Assembly (NCBI GenBank): GCA_023150215.1
Contig: JAKLLJ010000180.1
Coordinates: 1 to 6,884, forward strand
Source: Thauera sp.
Lineage (GTDB): Bacteria; Pseudomonadota; Gammaproteobacteria; Burkholderiales; Rhodocyclaceae
Direction of reading: 5' to 3'
DNA: 6,884 nt
Positions 1-6,472 of the stretch are shown in pieces. The notes beneath the pieces were generated by a model. The model made no database searches, had not been told where the DNA came from, and saw only the letters and a program-made list of their open reading frames with translations. Each line of letters opens with the position of its first letter. Position 1 is the stretch's first letter. A program made the position numbers and the translations under genes.

Positions 1-140
1 CGCCGCTGGCCGCTGGCGCAACCGACCGACCCGGCGGGCTGATCCTGTTCCTGGCCTTCTTCGCGCTCGCGCTCACGGCGGTCAATATGTTCGGCGGCTT
101 CGCGGTCACGCGTCGCATGCTGGCGATGTTCCGCAAATAA
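1..140 (+). CDS. pntA: NAD(P) transhydrogenase alpha subunit, C-terminal end (partial)
   Basis: This is the 3' end of a gene cut by the window edge; the reading frame begins at base 3 and stops with TAA at 138-140. The visible 45 residues include a hydrophobic helix followed by NMFGGFAVTRRMLAMFRK, which closely matches the end of E. coli PntA (INIFGGFTVTQRMLKMFRK, from memory). The alpha subunit carries the NAD(H)-binding domain and a few membrane helices of the proton-pumping transhydrogenase. Only the last membrane helix and the short basic tail are seen here. Many proteobacteria split alpha into two genes (PntAA and PntAB); the fragment is too short to tell which form this is. The stop codon overlaps the Shine-Dalgarno sequence of pntB, which fits translational coupling. 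Confidence 0.93.
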   Translation, partial: PLAAGATDRPGGLILFLAFFALALTAVNMFGGFAVTRRMLAMFRK

Positions 141-144
141 GGAG
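139..144 (+). promoter_or_regulatory. Ribosome-binding site of pntB
   Basis: AAGGAG lies 6 nt before the ATG at 151 and overlaps the TAA stop of the preceding alpha-subunit gene. It fixes the pntB start and suggests coupled translation of the two subunits. Confidence 0.8.
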
Positions 145-150
145 TCGACA

Positions 151-1563
151 ATGACCTCAAGCATGGCCACTGTCTCGTACATCGGCGCCACCATCCTCTT
201 CATCCTCAGCCTGGGTGGCCTCGCCCACCCCGAGAGCGCACGCCGCGGCAACCTGTTCGGCATGATCGGCATGGCGTTGGCGGTGATCGCCACCGTGTTC
301 GGTCCGCAGGTCTCGGCGGGGGGCATTCCGTGGATCATCATCGCCCTCGTCATCGGTGCCGCGGTTGGCCTGTACGCCGCCAAGAAAGTGCAGATGACGC
401 AGATGCCCGAGCTCGTCGCGCTGATGCACAGCCTGGTGGGCCTGGCCGCCTGCCTGGTGGGTTATGCCAGCTATGTGGACACCGCGACCGTGTTCCCCAC
501 CGCCGCTGAAAAGACCATCCACGAGGTGGAGATCTACATCGGCGTCTTCATCGGTGCCCTCACCTTCTCCGGTTCGCTGGTCGCCTTCGGCAAGCTCTCG
601 GGCAAGATCGGCGGCAAGCCGCTGATGCTGCCCGCGCGCCACATGCTCAACCTGGTGGGCGTGGTGCTGGTGTTCCTGCTCGGGCGCTGGTTCCTCAACA
701 CCCACTCCACCGGTGCCGGCATGGCGCTGCTGCTGGTGATGACGGTGATCGCGCTGTTGCTCGGCATCCACATGGTGATGGCGATCGGTGGTGCCGACAT
801 GCCGGTGGTGGTGTCGATGCTCAACAGCTACTCGGGCTGGGCGGCCGCGGCGACCGGCTTCATGCTCAGCAATGACCTGCTGATCGTGGTCGGCGCGCTG
901 GTTGGCTCTTCGGGCGCGATCCTGTCCTACATCATGTGTCGGGCGATGAACCGCAACTTCATCAGTGTCATCGCGGGCGGCTTCGGCACCGGCGGCGGCA
1001 CGCCCTCGGCGGCGGGTGCGGCGGAGCCGCAAGGCGAGGTCCAGCCGATCAGCGCGGTGGATACCGCGGAGCTGCTGCGCGATGCGAAGAACGTGGTCAT
1101 CGTGCCCGGTTACGGCATGGCGGTGGCGCAGGCGCAGCACGTCGTGTGCGAGATCGTCAAGATCCTGCGCGACAAGGGCGTGATCGTGCGCTTCGCCATC
1201 CACCCCGTGGCCGGCCGCATGCCCGGACACATGAACGTGCTGCTGGCCGAAGCGAAGGTGCCTTACGACATCGTGCTCGAGATGGACGAGATCAACGCGG
1301 ACTTCCCGGACACCGACGTCGCCATTGTGATCGGCGCGAACGACATCGTGAACCCGGCGGCCCAGGAAGACCCGGGCAGCCCGATCGCCAGCATGCCGGT
1401 GCTGGAAGTGTGGAAGGCGAGGACCTCGATCGTGATGAAGCGCAGCATGGCGTCGGGCTACGCCGGGGTCGACAACCCGCTGTTCTACAAGGAAAACAAC
1501 CGCATGCTGTTCGGCGACGCCAGGAAGATGCTCGACGAGGTGCTGGGTGCGCTGAGCGCCTGA
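151..1563 (+). CDS. pntB: NAD(P) transhydrogenase beta subunit
   Basis: PntB is the NADP(H)-binding and membrane subunit of the inner-membrane transhydrogenase, which couples proton entry to hydride transfer from NADH to NADP+. The product is 470 aa (E. coli PntB is about 462). Residues 1-275 are mostly hydrophobic helices. His93 in ALMHSLVG and Asn225 in MLNSYSGW correspond to the proton-channel residues known in E. coli as His91 and Asn222. A Gly/Ala/Pro-rich linker (about 276-302) leads to the cytoplasmic NADP domain. That domain shows GYGMAVAQAQ (320-329), HPVAGRMPGHMNVLL, GAND (395-398), KRSM (430-433) and GYAGVDNPLF (436-445), all hallmarks of domain III. The length and intact motifs indicate a functional gene. 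It starts 10 nt after the alpha-subunit stop with a good ribosome-binding site, so the two form an operon. The identification is secure. Confidence 0.98.
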   Translation: MTSSMATVSYIGATILFILSLGGLAHPESARRGNLFGMIGMALAVIATVFGPQVSAGGIPWIIIALVIGAAVGLYAAKKVQMTQMPELVALMHSLVGLAACLVGYASYVDTATVFPTAAEKTIHEVEIYIGVFIGALTFSGSLVAFGKLSGKIGGKPLMLPARHMLNLVGVVLVFLLGRWFLNTHSTGAGMALLLVMTVIALLLGIHMVMAIGGADMPVVVSMLNSYSGWAAAATGFMLSNDLLIVVGALVGSSGAILSYIMCRAMNRNFISVIAGGFGTGGGTPSAAGAAEPQGEVQPISAVDTAELLRDAKNVVIVPGYGMAVAQAQHVVCEIVKILRDKGVIVRFAIHPVAGRMPGHMNVLLAEAKVPYDIVLEMDEINADFPDTDVAIVIGANDIVNPAAQEDPGSPIASMPVLEVWKARTSIVMKRSMASGYAGVDNPLFYKENNRMLFGDARKMLDEVLGALSA

Positions 1564-1578
1564 TCGACAAGCCGTACC

Positions 1579-1593
1579 GACGCTGGAAGCGTC
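1579..1593 (+). other. Short hairpin downstream of pntB
   Basis: GACGCT (1579-1584) pairs perfectly with AGCGTC (1588-1593) around a GGA loop, starting 15 nt after the pntB stop. No T-run follows, so it does not look like a classical intrinsic terminator on its own. It abuts a second, longer hairpin (1595-1634). Possible roles are 3'-end protection of pntAB mRNA or part of a Rho-type end; both are inference. Confidence 0.5.
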
Positions 1594-1594
1594 C

Positions 1595-1634
1595 GAATCG
1601 TCGCCCTGCGCACGCCTATCCGGGCGACCGATTC
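1595..1634 (+). other. Long hairpin between pntB and lctP
   Basis: GAATCGTCGCCC (1595-1606) pairs with GGGCGA (1622-1627) plus CGATTC (1629-1634), giving a 12-bp stem with a single bulged C and a 15-nt loop. The downstream bases are ACAACAACTC with no T-tract, so a standard Rho-independent terminator is not supported. The stem ends 24 nt before the lctP ribosome-binding site. It may separate pntAB from lctP, stabilise one of the two transcripts, or serve as an operator. The pairing is seen; the role is unknown. Confidence 0.55.
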
Positions 1635-1658
1635 ACAACAACTCAAAGAGATTGCGAA

Positions 1659-1663
1659 GGGAG
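1659..1663 (+). promoter_or_regulatory. Ribosome-binding site of lctP
   Basis: GGGAG, within AAGGGAG, lies 7 nt before the ATG at 1671. It decides the lctP start, because the same reading frame is open for hundreds of bases upstream through pntB. Confidence 0.75.
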
Positions 1664-1670
1664 ACAAATC

Positions 1671-3371
1671 ATGACGCTCGGCCTGCAAGCACTGTTGGCA
1701 TTCATACCGATAGGCCTCTCCGGCCTCCTACTCATCGGACTCGGGTGGTCGGCCAAGCGTGCCATGCCCCTGGTCTACTTCGTGACCGCGGCGATCGCGT
1801 TGCTCGCCTGGGGCGTGAGCCTCAACCGTATCGCGGCGGCCACGCTCGAGGGGCTGATCATCACGGTCCAGGTGCTGTGGATCATCTTCGGCGCGCTGCT
1901 GCTGCTGAACACCCTGAAGCACTCGGGCGGCATCGCCAGCATCCGCAGCGGGTTCGCGCGCATCAGTCCTGATCGACGCGTGCAGGTCATCCTCATCGCG
2001 TGGTTGTTCGGATCGTTCATCGAGGGTGCGTCCGGCTTCGGGACACCGGCCGCCGTGGCCGGCCCGCTGATGGTGGCGGTCGGCTTTCCGGCGCTGTCGG
2101 CGGTGATGTTCGGGATGATCATCCAGTCGACGCCGGTCTCCTTCGGCGCCGTCGGTACGCCATTGATCGTCGGCGTGCAGGGCGGCCTTCAGCGCGAGGC
2201 GATGACCGCGGCACTGCAGGCGCAGGGGCAGGACTGGACGGCCTTCTTCAATCTGATCGTCGAGCGCGTCTCCTTGGGCCATGCCATCTGCGGCACGCTG
2301 ATCCCCGTGTTCTTGGTAATGTTCATGACGCGATTCTTCGGTCGCAACAAGTCGTGGGCCGAGGCCTTGCCGATCGTGCCGTTCGCGCTCTTCTCCGCAT
2401 TCGCCTTCACCGTCCCGTATGCCCTGGCCGGCCGCTTTCTCGGGCCTGAGTTCCCGTCCTTGCTCGGCGGTCTGCTCGGGCTTACCGTGGTATCCCTCGC
2501 GGCGCGGGCTGGGTTCCTGGTGCCGAAGAAGAGTTGGGACTTCGCCGAGCCGAAGGAGTGGCCGGCCGAATGGATGGGCAGCTTCGAAATGAAGATCGAC
2601 CAGAACACGAGGAAAATCCCCATCTTCGTCGCCTGGCTGCCTTACCTGTTGCTTGCCCTGGTGCTGGTGCTCAGCCGCACGGTGGCACCCTTTAAGCAAG
2701 CGCTGCTGTCGGTGAGTTGGAGCGTACGCGACATCCTCGGCGAGCCGGGCATCAGCGGCAATTTCCAGCCCCTGTACCTCCCCGGCGGCGTACTGGTCGC
2801 CGTGTGCTTGGTGACGATCATTTTGCACAAGATGTACCTCCCTTCCTTCGGGAGGGCGGTCAAGGAATCCTCCACCACGCTGCTGAGCGCCGGCTTCGTA
2901 CTGGTGTTCACCGTGCCGATGGTCCGCATCATGATCCAGTCCGGCGTGAACGCGAACGAGTTCGCGAGCATGCCGATCTCGATGGCACTCTGGGTGGCAT
3001 CAGCGGTCGGGGACATCTACCCGCTATTCGCCCCGACGGTCGGCGCTCTCGGGGCGTTTCTTGCCGGTTCGAATACTGTGTCGAACCTGATGCTGAGCCA
3101 GTACCAGTACAGCGTTGCGCAGGCACTGGGCGTCAGCGGCGCAACAATGGTCGCAGCGCAGTCCATCGGAGCGGCGGCGGGCAACATGATCGCGATCCAC
3201 AACGTGGTGGCCGCGTCGGCGACCGTGGGGGTCATGGGGCGCGAGGGGCAGATCCTGCGGCGCACCATCATCCCGACGATCTACTACGTGGCTCTTGCCG
3301 GAATACTGGCGATGCTGTCTATGCATGTATTGAACTTGGGCGACCCCTTGCTGGGCGTGAAATTGCCGTGA
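1671..3371 (+). CDS. lctP: L-lactate permease, LctP family
   Basis: The product is a 566-aa polytopic inner-membrane protein, close to the family length (E. coli LldP 551, B. subtilis LutP about 563). LctP permeases take up L-lactate, and often D-lactate or glycolate, by proton symport. Hydrophobic segments run from about residue 7 to the C-terminus. The conserved core GASGFGTPAA (119-128) continues into GFPALSAVMFGMIIQSTPVSFGAVGTPLIVGV. A second conserved region near the C-terminus (APTVGALGAFLAGSNTVSNL, then QSIGAAAGNMIAIHNVVAA) is also diagnostic. ATG 1671 is chosen for its ribosome-binding site and because MTLGLQALLAFIP begins the first helix; the longer open frame upstream is an artefact of pntB. 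Codon use differs from the neighbours (15 TTG, 3 ATA and 2 CTA codons). Position directly before lutABC makes lactate the likely substrate. Also named lldP or lutP. Confidence 0.95.
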   Translation: MTLGLQALLAFIPIGLSGLLLIGLGWSAKRAMPLVYFVTAAIALLAWGVSLNRIAAATLEGLIITVQVLWIIFGALLLLNTLKHSGGIASIRSGFARISPDRRVQVILIAWLFGSFIEGASGFGTPAAVAGPLMVAVGFPALSAVMFGMIIQSTPVSFGAVGTPLIVGVQGGLQREAMTAALQAQGQDWTAFFNLIVERVSLGHAICGTLIPVFLVMFMTRFFGRNKSWAEALPIVPFALFSAFAFTVPYALAGRFLGPEFPSLLGGLLGLTVVSLAARAGFLVPKKSWDFAEPKEWPAEWMGSFEMKIDQNTRKIPIFVAWLPYLLLALVLVLSRTVAPFKQALLSVSWSVRDILGEPGISGNFQPLYLPGGVLVAVCLVTIILHKMYLPSFGRAVKESSTTLLSAGFVLVFTVPMVRIMIQSGVNANEFASMPISMALWVASAVGDIYPLFAPTVGALGAFLAGSNTVSNLMLSQYQYSVAQALGVSGATMVAAQSIGAAAGNMIAIHNVVAASATVGVMGREGQILRRTIIPTIYYVALAGILAMLSMHVLNLGDPLLGVKLP

Positions 3372-3447
3372 GTAACTGACCGTTGTAAGCACTATTACCC
3401 GAACTCGGCAATATTGACCGTAGCTGTGTGATCGCGCTTTGTCGGCA

Positions 3448-3489
3448 AGAGCCCAGCGCGGGCAGGGCGTCACGACTGTGCTGGGTTCT
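3448..3489 (+). other. Hairpin in the lctP-lutA gap, just before the lutA leader
   Basis: AGAGCCCAGC (3448-3457) pairs with GCTGGGTTCT (3480-3489), a 10-bp stem with one G-U pair and a 22-nt loop. It lies 58 nt before the lctP-lutA gap ends at lutA and 12 nt before the lutA Shine-Dalgarno sequence, with no T-run after it. It could be an mRNA-stability or processing element that sets separate expression of lctP and lutABC. The role is inferred; the pairing is visible. Confidence 0.5.
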
Positions 3490-3501
3490 GATCGAATGTA
3501 T

Positions 3502-3505
3502 GGAG
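3502..3505 (+). promoter_or_regulatory. Ribosome-binding site deciding the lutA start
   Basis: GGAG lies 9 nt before the ATG at 3515. An in-frame ATG at 3500 overlaps this site and has no Shine-Dalgarno sequence of its own, so 3515 is the preferred start. Confidence 0.65.
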
Positions 3506-3514
3506 CGTACGACT

Positions 3515-4306
3515 ATGACCACTACCCTCAAACAGATAGGTGCCTTCTCGTCGCCACCGCGTGTCGGCCTCTTCGTCACCTGCCTGGTCGATGCGATGCG
3601 CCCCAGCGTCGGCTTCGCCACGCTCAAGCTGCTGCGCGATGCCGGATGCCGTGTCGAGGTACCGGACGCGCAGACCTGCTGCGGCCAGCCGGCTTTCAAC
3701 AGCGGCGACACCGCCGACGCGGCAGTGCTCGCCCGCCATTTCATCGAGACCTTCGAGGGCTACGACTACGTCGTCGCGCCTTCCGGCTCCTGCGTCGGCA
3801 TGACGCGGGCGCACTACGCCGAGGCCCTGGCGGACGATCCCGCTTGGGCCGAACGCGCACGCCGGCTCGGCGAACGCACATACGAACTCATGAGCTTCCT
3901 GGTGGACGTGATGCACTTTGCGCCCGCCGATGTGAAGCTCGACACCAGCTTCACCTACCACGACAGTTGCTCGGGCCTGCGCGAGCTCGGTGTGCACGAC
4001 CAGCCGCGCGCCCTGCTCGACAAGGTGTCCGGGCTCACGCTGAAGCCGCTGGAAGGCAACGACGTGTGCTGCGGTTTCGGCGGCACCTTCTGCGTCAAGT
4101 ATCCGGCGATCTCGAACGCGGTCGTCGGCGAGAAGGCCGACGCCATCGACCGCAGCGGCGCGAGCCTGCTGCTCGGTGGCGACCTCGGCTGCCTGATGAA
4201 CATGGCCGGCAAGCTCAAGCGCAAGGGCTCGAGCGTGCGCAGCTTCCACGCGGCCGAGGTGCTGGCCGGCATGGCGGGCGGCCCGGCCATCGGCGAGGAG
4301 CGCTGA
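3515..4306 (+). CDS. lutA: Lactate utilization protein A, CCG-domain (Fe-S) subunit
   Basis: LutA (YkgE/LldE in E. coli) is one of three subunits of the LutABC L-lactate oxidation complex, which converts lactate to pyruvate. It carries two cysteine-rich CCG domains, the type also found in glycolate oxidase GlcF and heterodisulfide reductase. The product is 263 aa, slightly longer than relatives because about 15 residues precede the conserved RVGLFVTCLVD. Domain 1 shows Cys23, Cys55-Cys56 (QTCCGQPAFNSG) and Cys93 (PSGSCVG). Domain 2 shows Cys152 (YHDSCSGLREL), Cys185-Cys186 (NDVCCGFGGTFC, with Cys193) and Cys226 (GDLGCLMN). All cysteines expected of both domains appear present. It is the first gene of a tight cluster, with lutB starting 3 nt after its stop. 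ATG 3500 and an upstream GTG 3428 are alternative starts, judged less likely. Confidence 0.95.
   Translation: MTTTLKQIGAFSSPPRVGLFVTCLVDAMRPSVGFATLKLLRDAGCRVEVPDAQTCCGQPAFNSGDTADAAVLARHFIETFEGYDYVVAPSGSCVGMTRAHYAEALADDPAWAERARRLGERTYELMSFLVDVMHFAPADVKLDTSFTYHDSCSGLRELGVHDQPRALLDKVSGLTLKPLEGNDVCCGFGGTFCVKYPAISNAVVGEKADAIDRSGASLLLGGDLGCLMNMAGKLKRKGSSVRSFHAAEVLAGMAGGPAIGEER
4296..4300 (+). promoter_or_regulatory. Ribosome-binding site of lutB inside the lutA 3' end
   Basis: AGGAG lies 9 nt before the ATG at 4310. It favours 4310 over the in-frame ATG at 4325, which has only a weak purine stretch before it. Confidence 0.65.
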
Positions 4307-4309
4307 GTC

Positions 4310-5719
4310 ATGCAAGAAGCAACGATGTCCTTCAAGGCGCGCGCCAAGGAAGCACTGGCGGACCCGACGCTCAAGATCGCAATCGACCGCACCACCGGCA
4401 CGGCCGAGCGCAAGCGCGCCGTGGCGATGACGCAGTTCCCGCAGTTCGAGGCCGCTCGCGAGCGCGGCAAGCGCATCAAGGACCACGTCATCGCGAACCT
4501 CGACCATTACCTGCTCGAGTTCGAGCGCAACGCGATCGCCTCCGGCGCCAAGGTGCACTGGGCGAGGACGGCGGAAGAGGCCTCGCAGATCGTCGTGCGT
4601 CTGTGCAAGGAAGCCGGCGCCAAGCGTGTCACCCGCGTCAAGTCGATGCTCGGCGAAGAAATTGGCCTGCCGCATGCGCTCGACGAAGCGGGCATCGAGC
4701 GCGTCGAGACCGACCTCGCCGAACACATCGTGCAGCTCGGCGGCGATCGCCCGTCGCACATCGTGTGGCCGTCGATGCACCGCACGCGCGAGCAGGTCTC
4801 CGAGATGTTCAAGCGCCTGCACCGCGCACCGCACCAGGAAGAAACCATCGAGGCGATGGTCGACAGCGCGCGGCGCGAGCTGCGCGACAAGTTCCTGACC
4901 GCCGATGTGGCGATCTCGGGCGCGAACTTCCTCGTCGCCGACACCGGCGCCACGTGCACGGTGACCAACGAGGGCAACGCCGAACTCACCACCACCCCGC
5001 CGCGGGTGCACATCGTCACCGCCGGCATCGAGAAGCTGGTCCCCAGCACCGAGCACGCCTTGCTGCTGCTGCGCTTGCTGGTGCGTTCGGCGACCGGGGC
5101 GGACGTCACCCAATACACCACCTTCCACTGCGGACCGAAGCAGACCGGCGATCGCGACGGGCCGGAAGAATTTCACATCGTGCTGGTCGACAACGGCCGC
5201 ACCCGCATGCTGCGCGAAGGCATGAAGGAGATGCTGCGCTGCATCCGCTGCGGCGCCTGCATGAACCACTGCGTGGTGTTCCGCCAGTTGGGCGGCCACG
5301 TCTATGGCGGCACCTACCCCGGCCCGATGGGCGCGGTGCTGACACCGGTTTTCGATGGCCTCGAGTCGTCGCGCGACCTCCCGCACGCGTGCACGATGAA
5401 CGGCAAGTGCCAGGAAGTCTGCCCGGTGGCCATCCCGCTGCCGACCCTGCTGCGCGGCTGGCGCGACCGCTCCTGGCGCGAGGGCCTGGAGCCGGCCACG
5501 GTCCGTTTTGGCCTGGGCATCCACACCTTCGTCGCATCACGCCCGCGGCTGTACCGACTCGGCACGGCGATCGCGATCCGGGTGATGCGCCTGTTCAGTC
5601 GCGGCGGCCTCGTGAAGGGAATGCCCGGCCTGGGCGCATGGACCGCCTATCGCGAGTTCCCCGCCCCGGCGAAGCGCACCTTCATGGAGATGTACAAGGA
5701 TCAGGAGAAAGGCCAATGA
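4310..5719 (+). CDS. lutB: Lactate utilization protein B, LUD plus ferredoxin-type Fe-S subunit
   Basis: LutB (YkgF/LldF) is the large Fe-S subunit of the LutABC lactate-oxidising complex. The product is 469 aa, typical of the family. The N-terminal two thirds are a LUD domain, with GANF at 204-207 followed by VADTGATCTVTNEGN and TTTPPRVHIVTAGIEKLVP. A ferredoxin-like region follows. Its first motif, CIRCGACMNHC (Cys311, 314, 317, 321), is complete but is followed by Val rather than the common Pro. The next stretch, GGHVYGGTYPGPMGAVLTP, is strongly family-typical. The second motif, CTMNGKCQEVCPV, has Cys361, Cys367 and Cys371 with Asn364 where a cysteine is usual, so its cluster may be unusual or may use the cysteines differently. 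The C-terminal about 90 residues are helical and basic. The start at 4310 is chosen on its ribosome-binding site; 4325 (MSFKARAKEAL) remains possible. It overlaps lutC by 4 nt. Confidence 0.95.
   Translation: MQEATMSFKARAKEALADPTLKIAIDRTTGTAERKRAVAMTQFPQFEAARERGKRIKDHVIANLDHYLLEFERNAIASGAKVHWARTAEEASQIVVRLCKEAGAKRVTRVKSMLGEEIGLPHALDEAGIERVETDLAEHIVQLGGDRPSHIVWPSMHRTREQVSEMFKRLHRAPHQEETIEAMVDSARRELRDKFLTADVAISGANFLVADTGATCTVTNEGNAELTTTPPRVHIVTAGIEKLVPSTEHALLLLRLLVRSATGADVTQYTTFHCGPKQTGDRDGPEEFHIVLVDNGRTRMLREGMKEMLRCIRCGACMNHCVVFRQLGGHVYGGTYPGPMGAVLTPVFDGLESSRDLPHACTMNGKCQEVCPVAIPLPTLLRGWRDRSWREGLEPATVRFGLGIHTFVASRPRLYRLGTAIAIRVMRLFSRGGLVKGMPGLGAWTAYREFPAPAKRTFMEMYKDQEKGQ
5703..5707 (+). promoter_or_regulatory. 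Ribosome-binding site of lutC
   Basis: AGGAG inside the end of lutB lies 8 nt before the ATG at 5716. That ATG overlaps the lutB stop as ATGA, an arrangement typical of translational coupling. Confidence 0.75.
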
Positions 5720-6378
5720 GCGCACGCGAAACCATCCTCAACGCCGTGCGCAGCGGCCTTGGCAACACTGCGGTCGATCCCGCGGCGGTACGTCGCGACG
5801 CGGATGCGCTGCTGCAGGATCTGCCGTCCATCCGCCCGGCGCTGCTGGCCGACGGGCTGGTGGACGCCTTCATCGCTCGCGTCACCAGCCCCAAGGTGGC
5901 CGCGACCGCCGAATGCATCGCCAGCGCGAGCGAGCTGCCGGCGGCAGTCGGGCGCTACCTCGAGGCGCGCGGATTGCCCGCGGTGGTCGCGCTGCAGCCC
6001 GCTGCGCCGCTGCAGGACCTCGACTGGTCCGGGTTCGAGCTCCACGACAAGGTGGCCCCCGACGAGATGATCGCGATCGGCGTCGCGCGCTGGGGGATCG
6101 CCGAGACCGGCTCGCTGGTGTTTCACTCGGGCGCCGATACGCCGATCCTCGCCAACTTCCTGCCCCTGCATCACCTCGTCATGGTGCGGGCGGACACGAT
6201 CCTCCCGTTCCTCGACGACTACGCCGCGGCCACCGCCGGCCAGCGCCCGCCGCGCAACGTCAACATCGTCACGGGGGCCAGCGGCACCACGGACATCGAG
6301 GGCAGCCTCGTGCTGGGGGCGCATGGCCCGCGTTTCCTGCACGTGGTGATCGTCGGAACGCCCGACAGCAGCGAATAA
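5716..6378 (+). CDS. lutC: Lactate utilization protein C, LUD domain
   Basis: LutC (YkgG/LldG) is the third subunit of the LutABC lactate oxidation complex. It is a small soluble LUD-domain protein whose exact biochemical role is less clear than that of the Fe-S subunits. The product is 220 aa, a little shorter than E. coli and B. subtilis forms (about 230-240). Family motifs include GIAETGSLVF (Glu130-Thr131-Gly132-Ser133), LPLHHLVMV (His152-His153), TDIEGSLVLGAHGP (from Thr192) and a C-terminal LHVVIV strand. At residues 187-191 it reads GASGT where many relatives have GPSRT or GPSKT, so a usually basic residue is Gly190 here. The reading frame is open far upstream through lutA and lutB, but only the part from ATG 5716 has LutC character and a ribosome-binding site. 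It is the last gene of the cluster. Confidence 0.95.
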   Translation: MSARETILNAVRSGLGNTAVDPAAVRRDADALLQDLPSIRPALLADGLVDAFIARVTSPKVAATAECIASASELPAAVGRYLEARGLPAVVALQPAAPLQDLDWSGFELHDKVAPDEMIAIGVARWGIAETGSLVFHSGADTPILANFLPLHHLVMVRADTILPFLDDYAAATAGQRPPRNVNIVTGASGTTDIEGSLVLGAHGPRFLHVVIVGTPDSSE

Positions 6379-6386
6379 GTGAAGGC

Positions 6387-6418
6387 GTCGCACCAAGTCA
6401 GCTCTGTGCTGGTGCGGC
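6387..6418 (+). terminator. Hairpin just after lutC, possible 3' end of the lut transcript
   Basis: GTCGCACCA (6387-6395) pairs with TGGTGCGGC (6410-6418), a 9-bp stem with one U-G pair and a 14-nt loop, beginning 8 nt after the lutC stop. The following ATCAAGACG has no T-tract. It may protect the mRNA 3' end or form part of a Rho-dependent end rather than being an intrinsic terminator. Confidence 0.4.
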
Positions 6419-6472
6419 ATCAAGACGTCTCCACCCCAGTTTCATCGGCTCCCTCCTCCGGCCGGTGAAAAC

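Noticed and set aside
157..1230. 357-codon open frame on the minus strand within pntB
   Set aside because: It is the antisense of a conserved membrane protein gene, His/Arg/Asp-rich, with no recognisable motif.
936..1670. In-frame upstream extension of the lctP reading frame, giving an apparent 811-aa protein
   Set aside because: The extra 245 residues are an Arg/Gly/His-rich translation of pntB in another frame. A ribosome-binding site and the natural family N-terminus mark ATG 1671.
1728..2828. 366-codon open frame on the minus strand within lctP
   Set aside because: It is the antisense of a conserved permease, with strongly biased composition and no motif; treated as a shadow frame.
3372..3514. 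LldR-type operator or sigma-70 promoter ahead of lutA
   Set aside because: I looked for a palindrome like AATTGG...CCAATT and for well-spaced -35/-10 boxes. TTGTAA (3383-3388) with CAATAT (3409-3414) is spaced 20 nt and TTGACC (3414-3419) has no good -10, so no call is made.
3470..5524. 684-codon open frame on the minus strand across lutA and lutB
   Set aside because: It is an antisense shadow of two well-identified genes, common in GC-rich codon-biased DNA. Its translation is rich in Ala, Arg, His and Asp with no domain.
3439..5715. In-frame upstream extension of lutC, giving an apparent 979-aa protein
   Set aside because: The upstream part is an out-of-frame reading of lutA and lutB with low-complexity Arg-rich content; LutC proper begins at 5716 with a ribosome-binding site.
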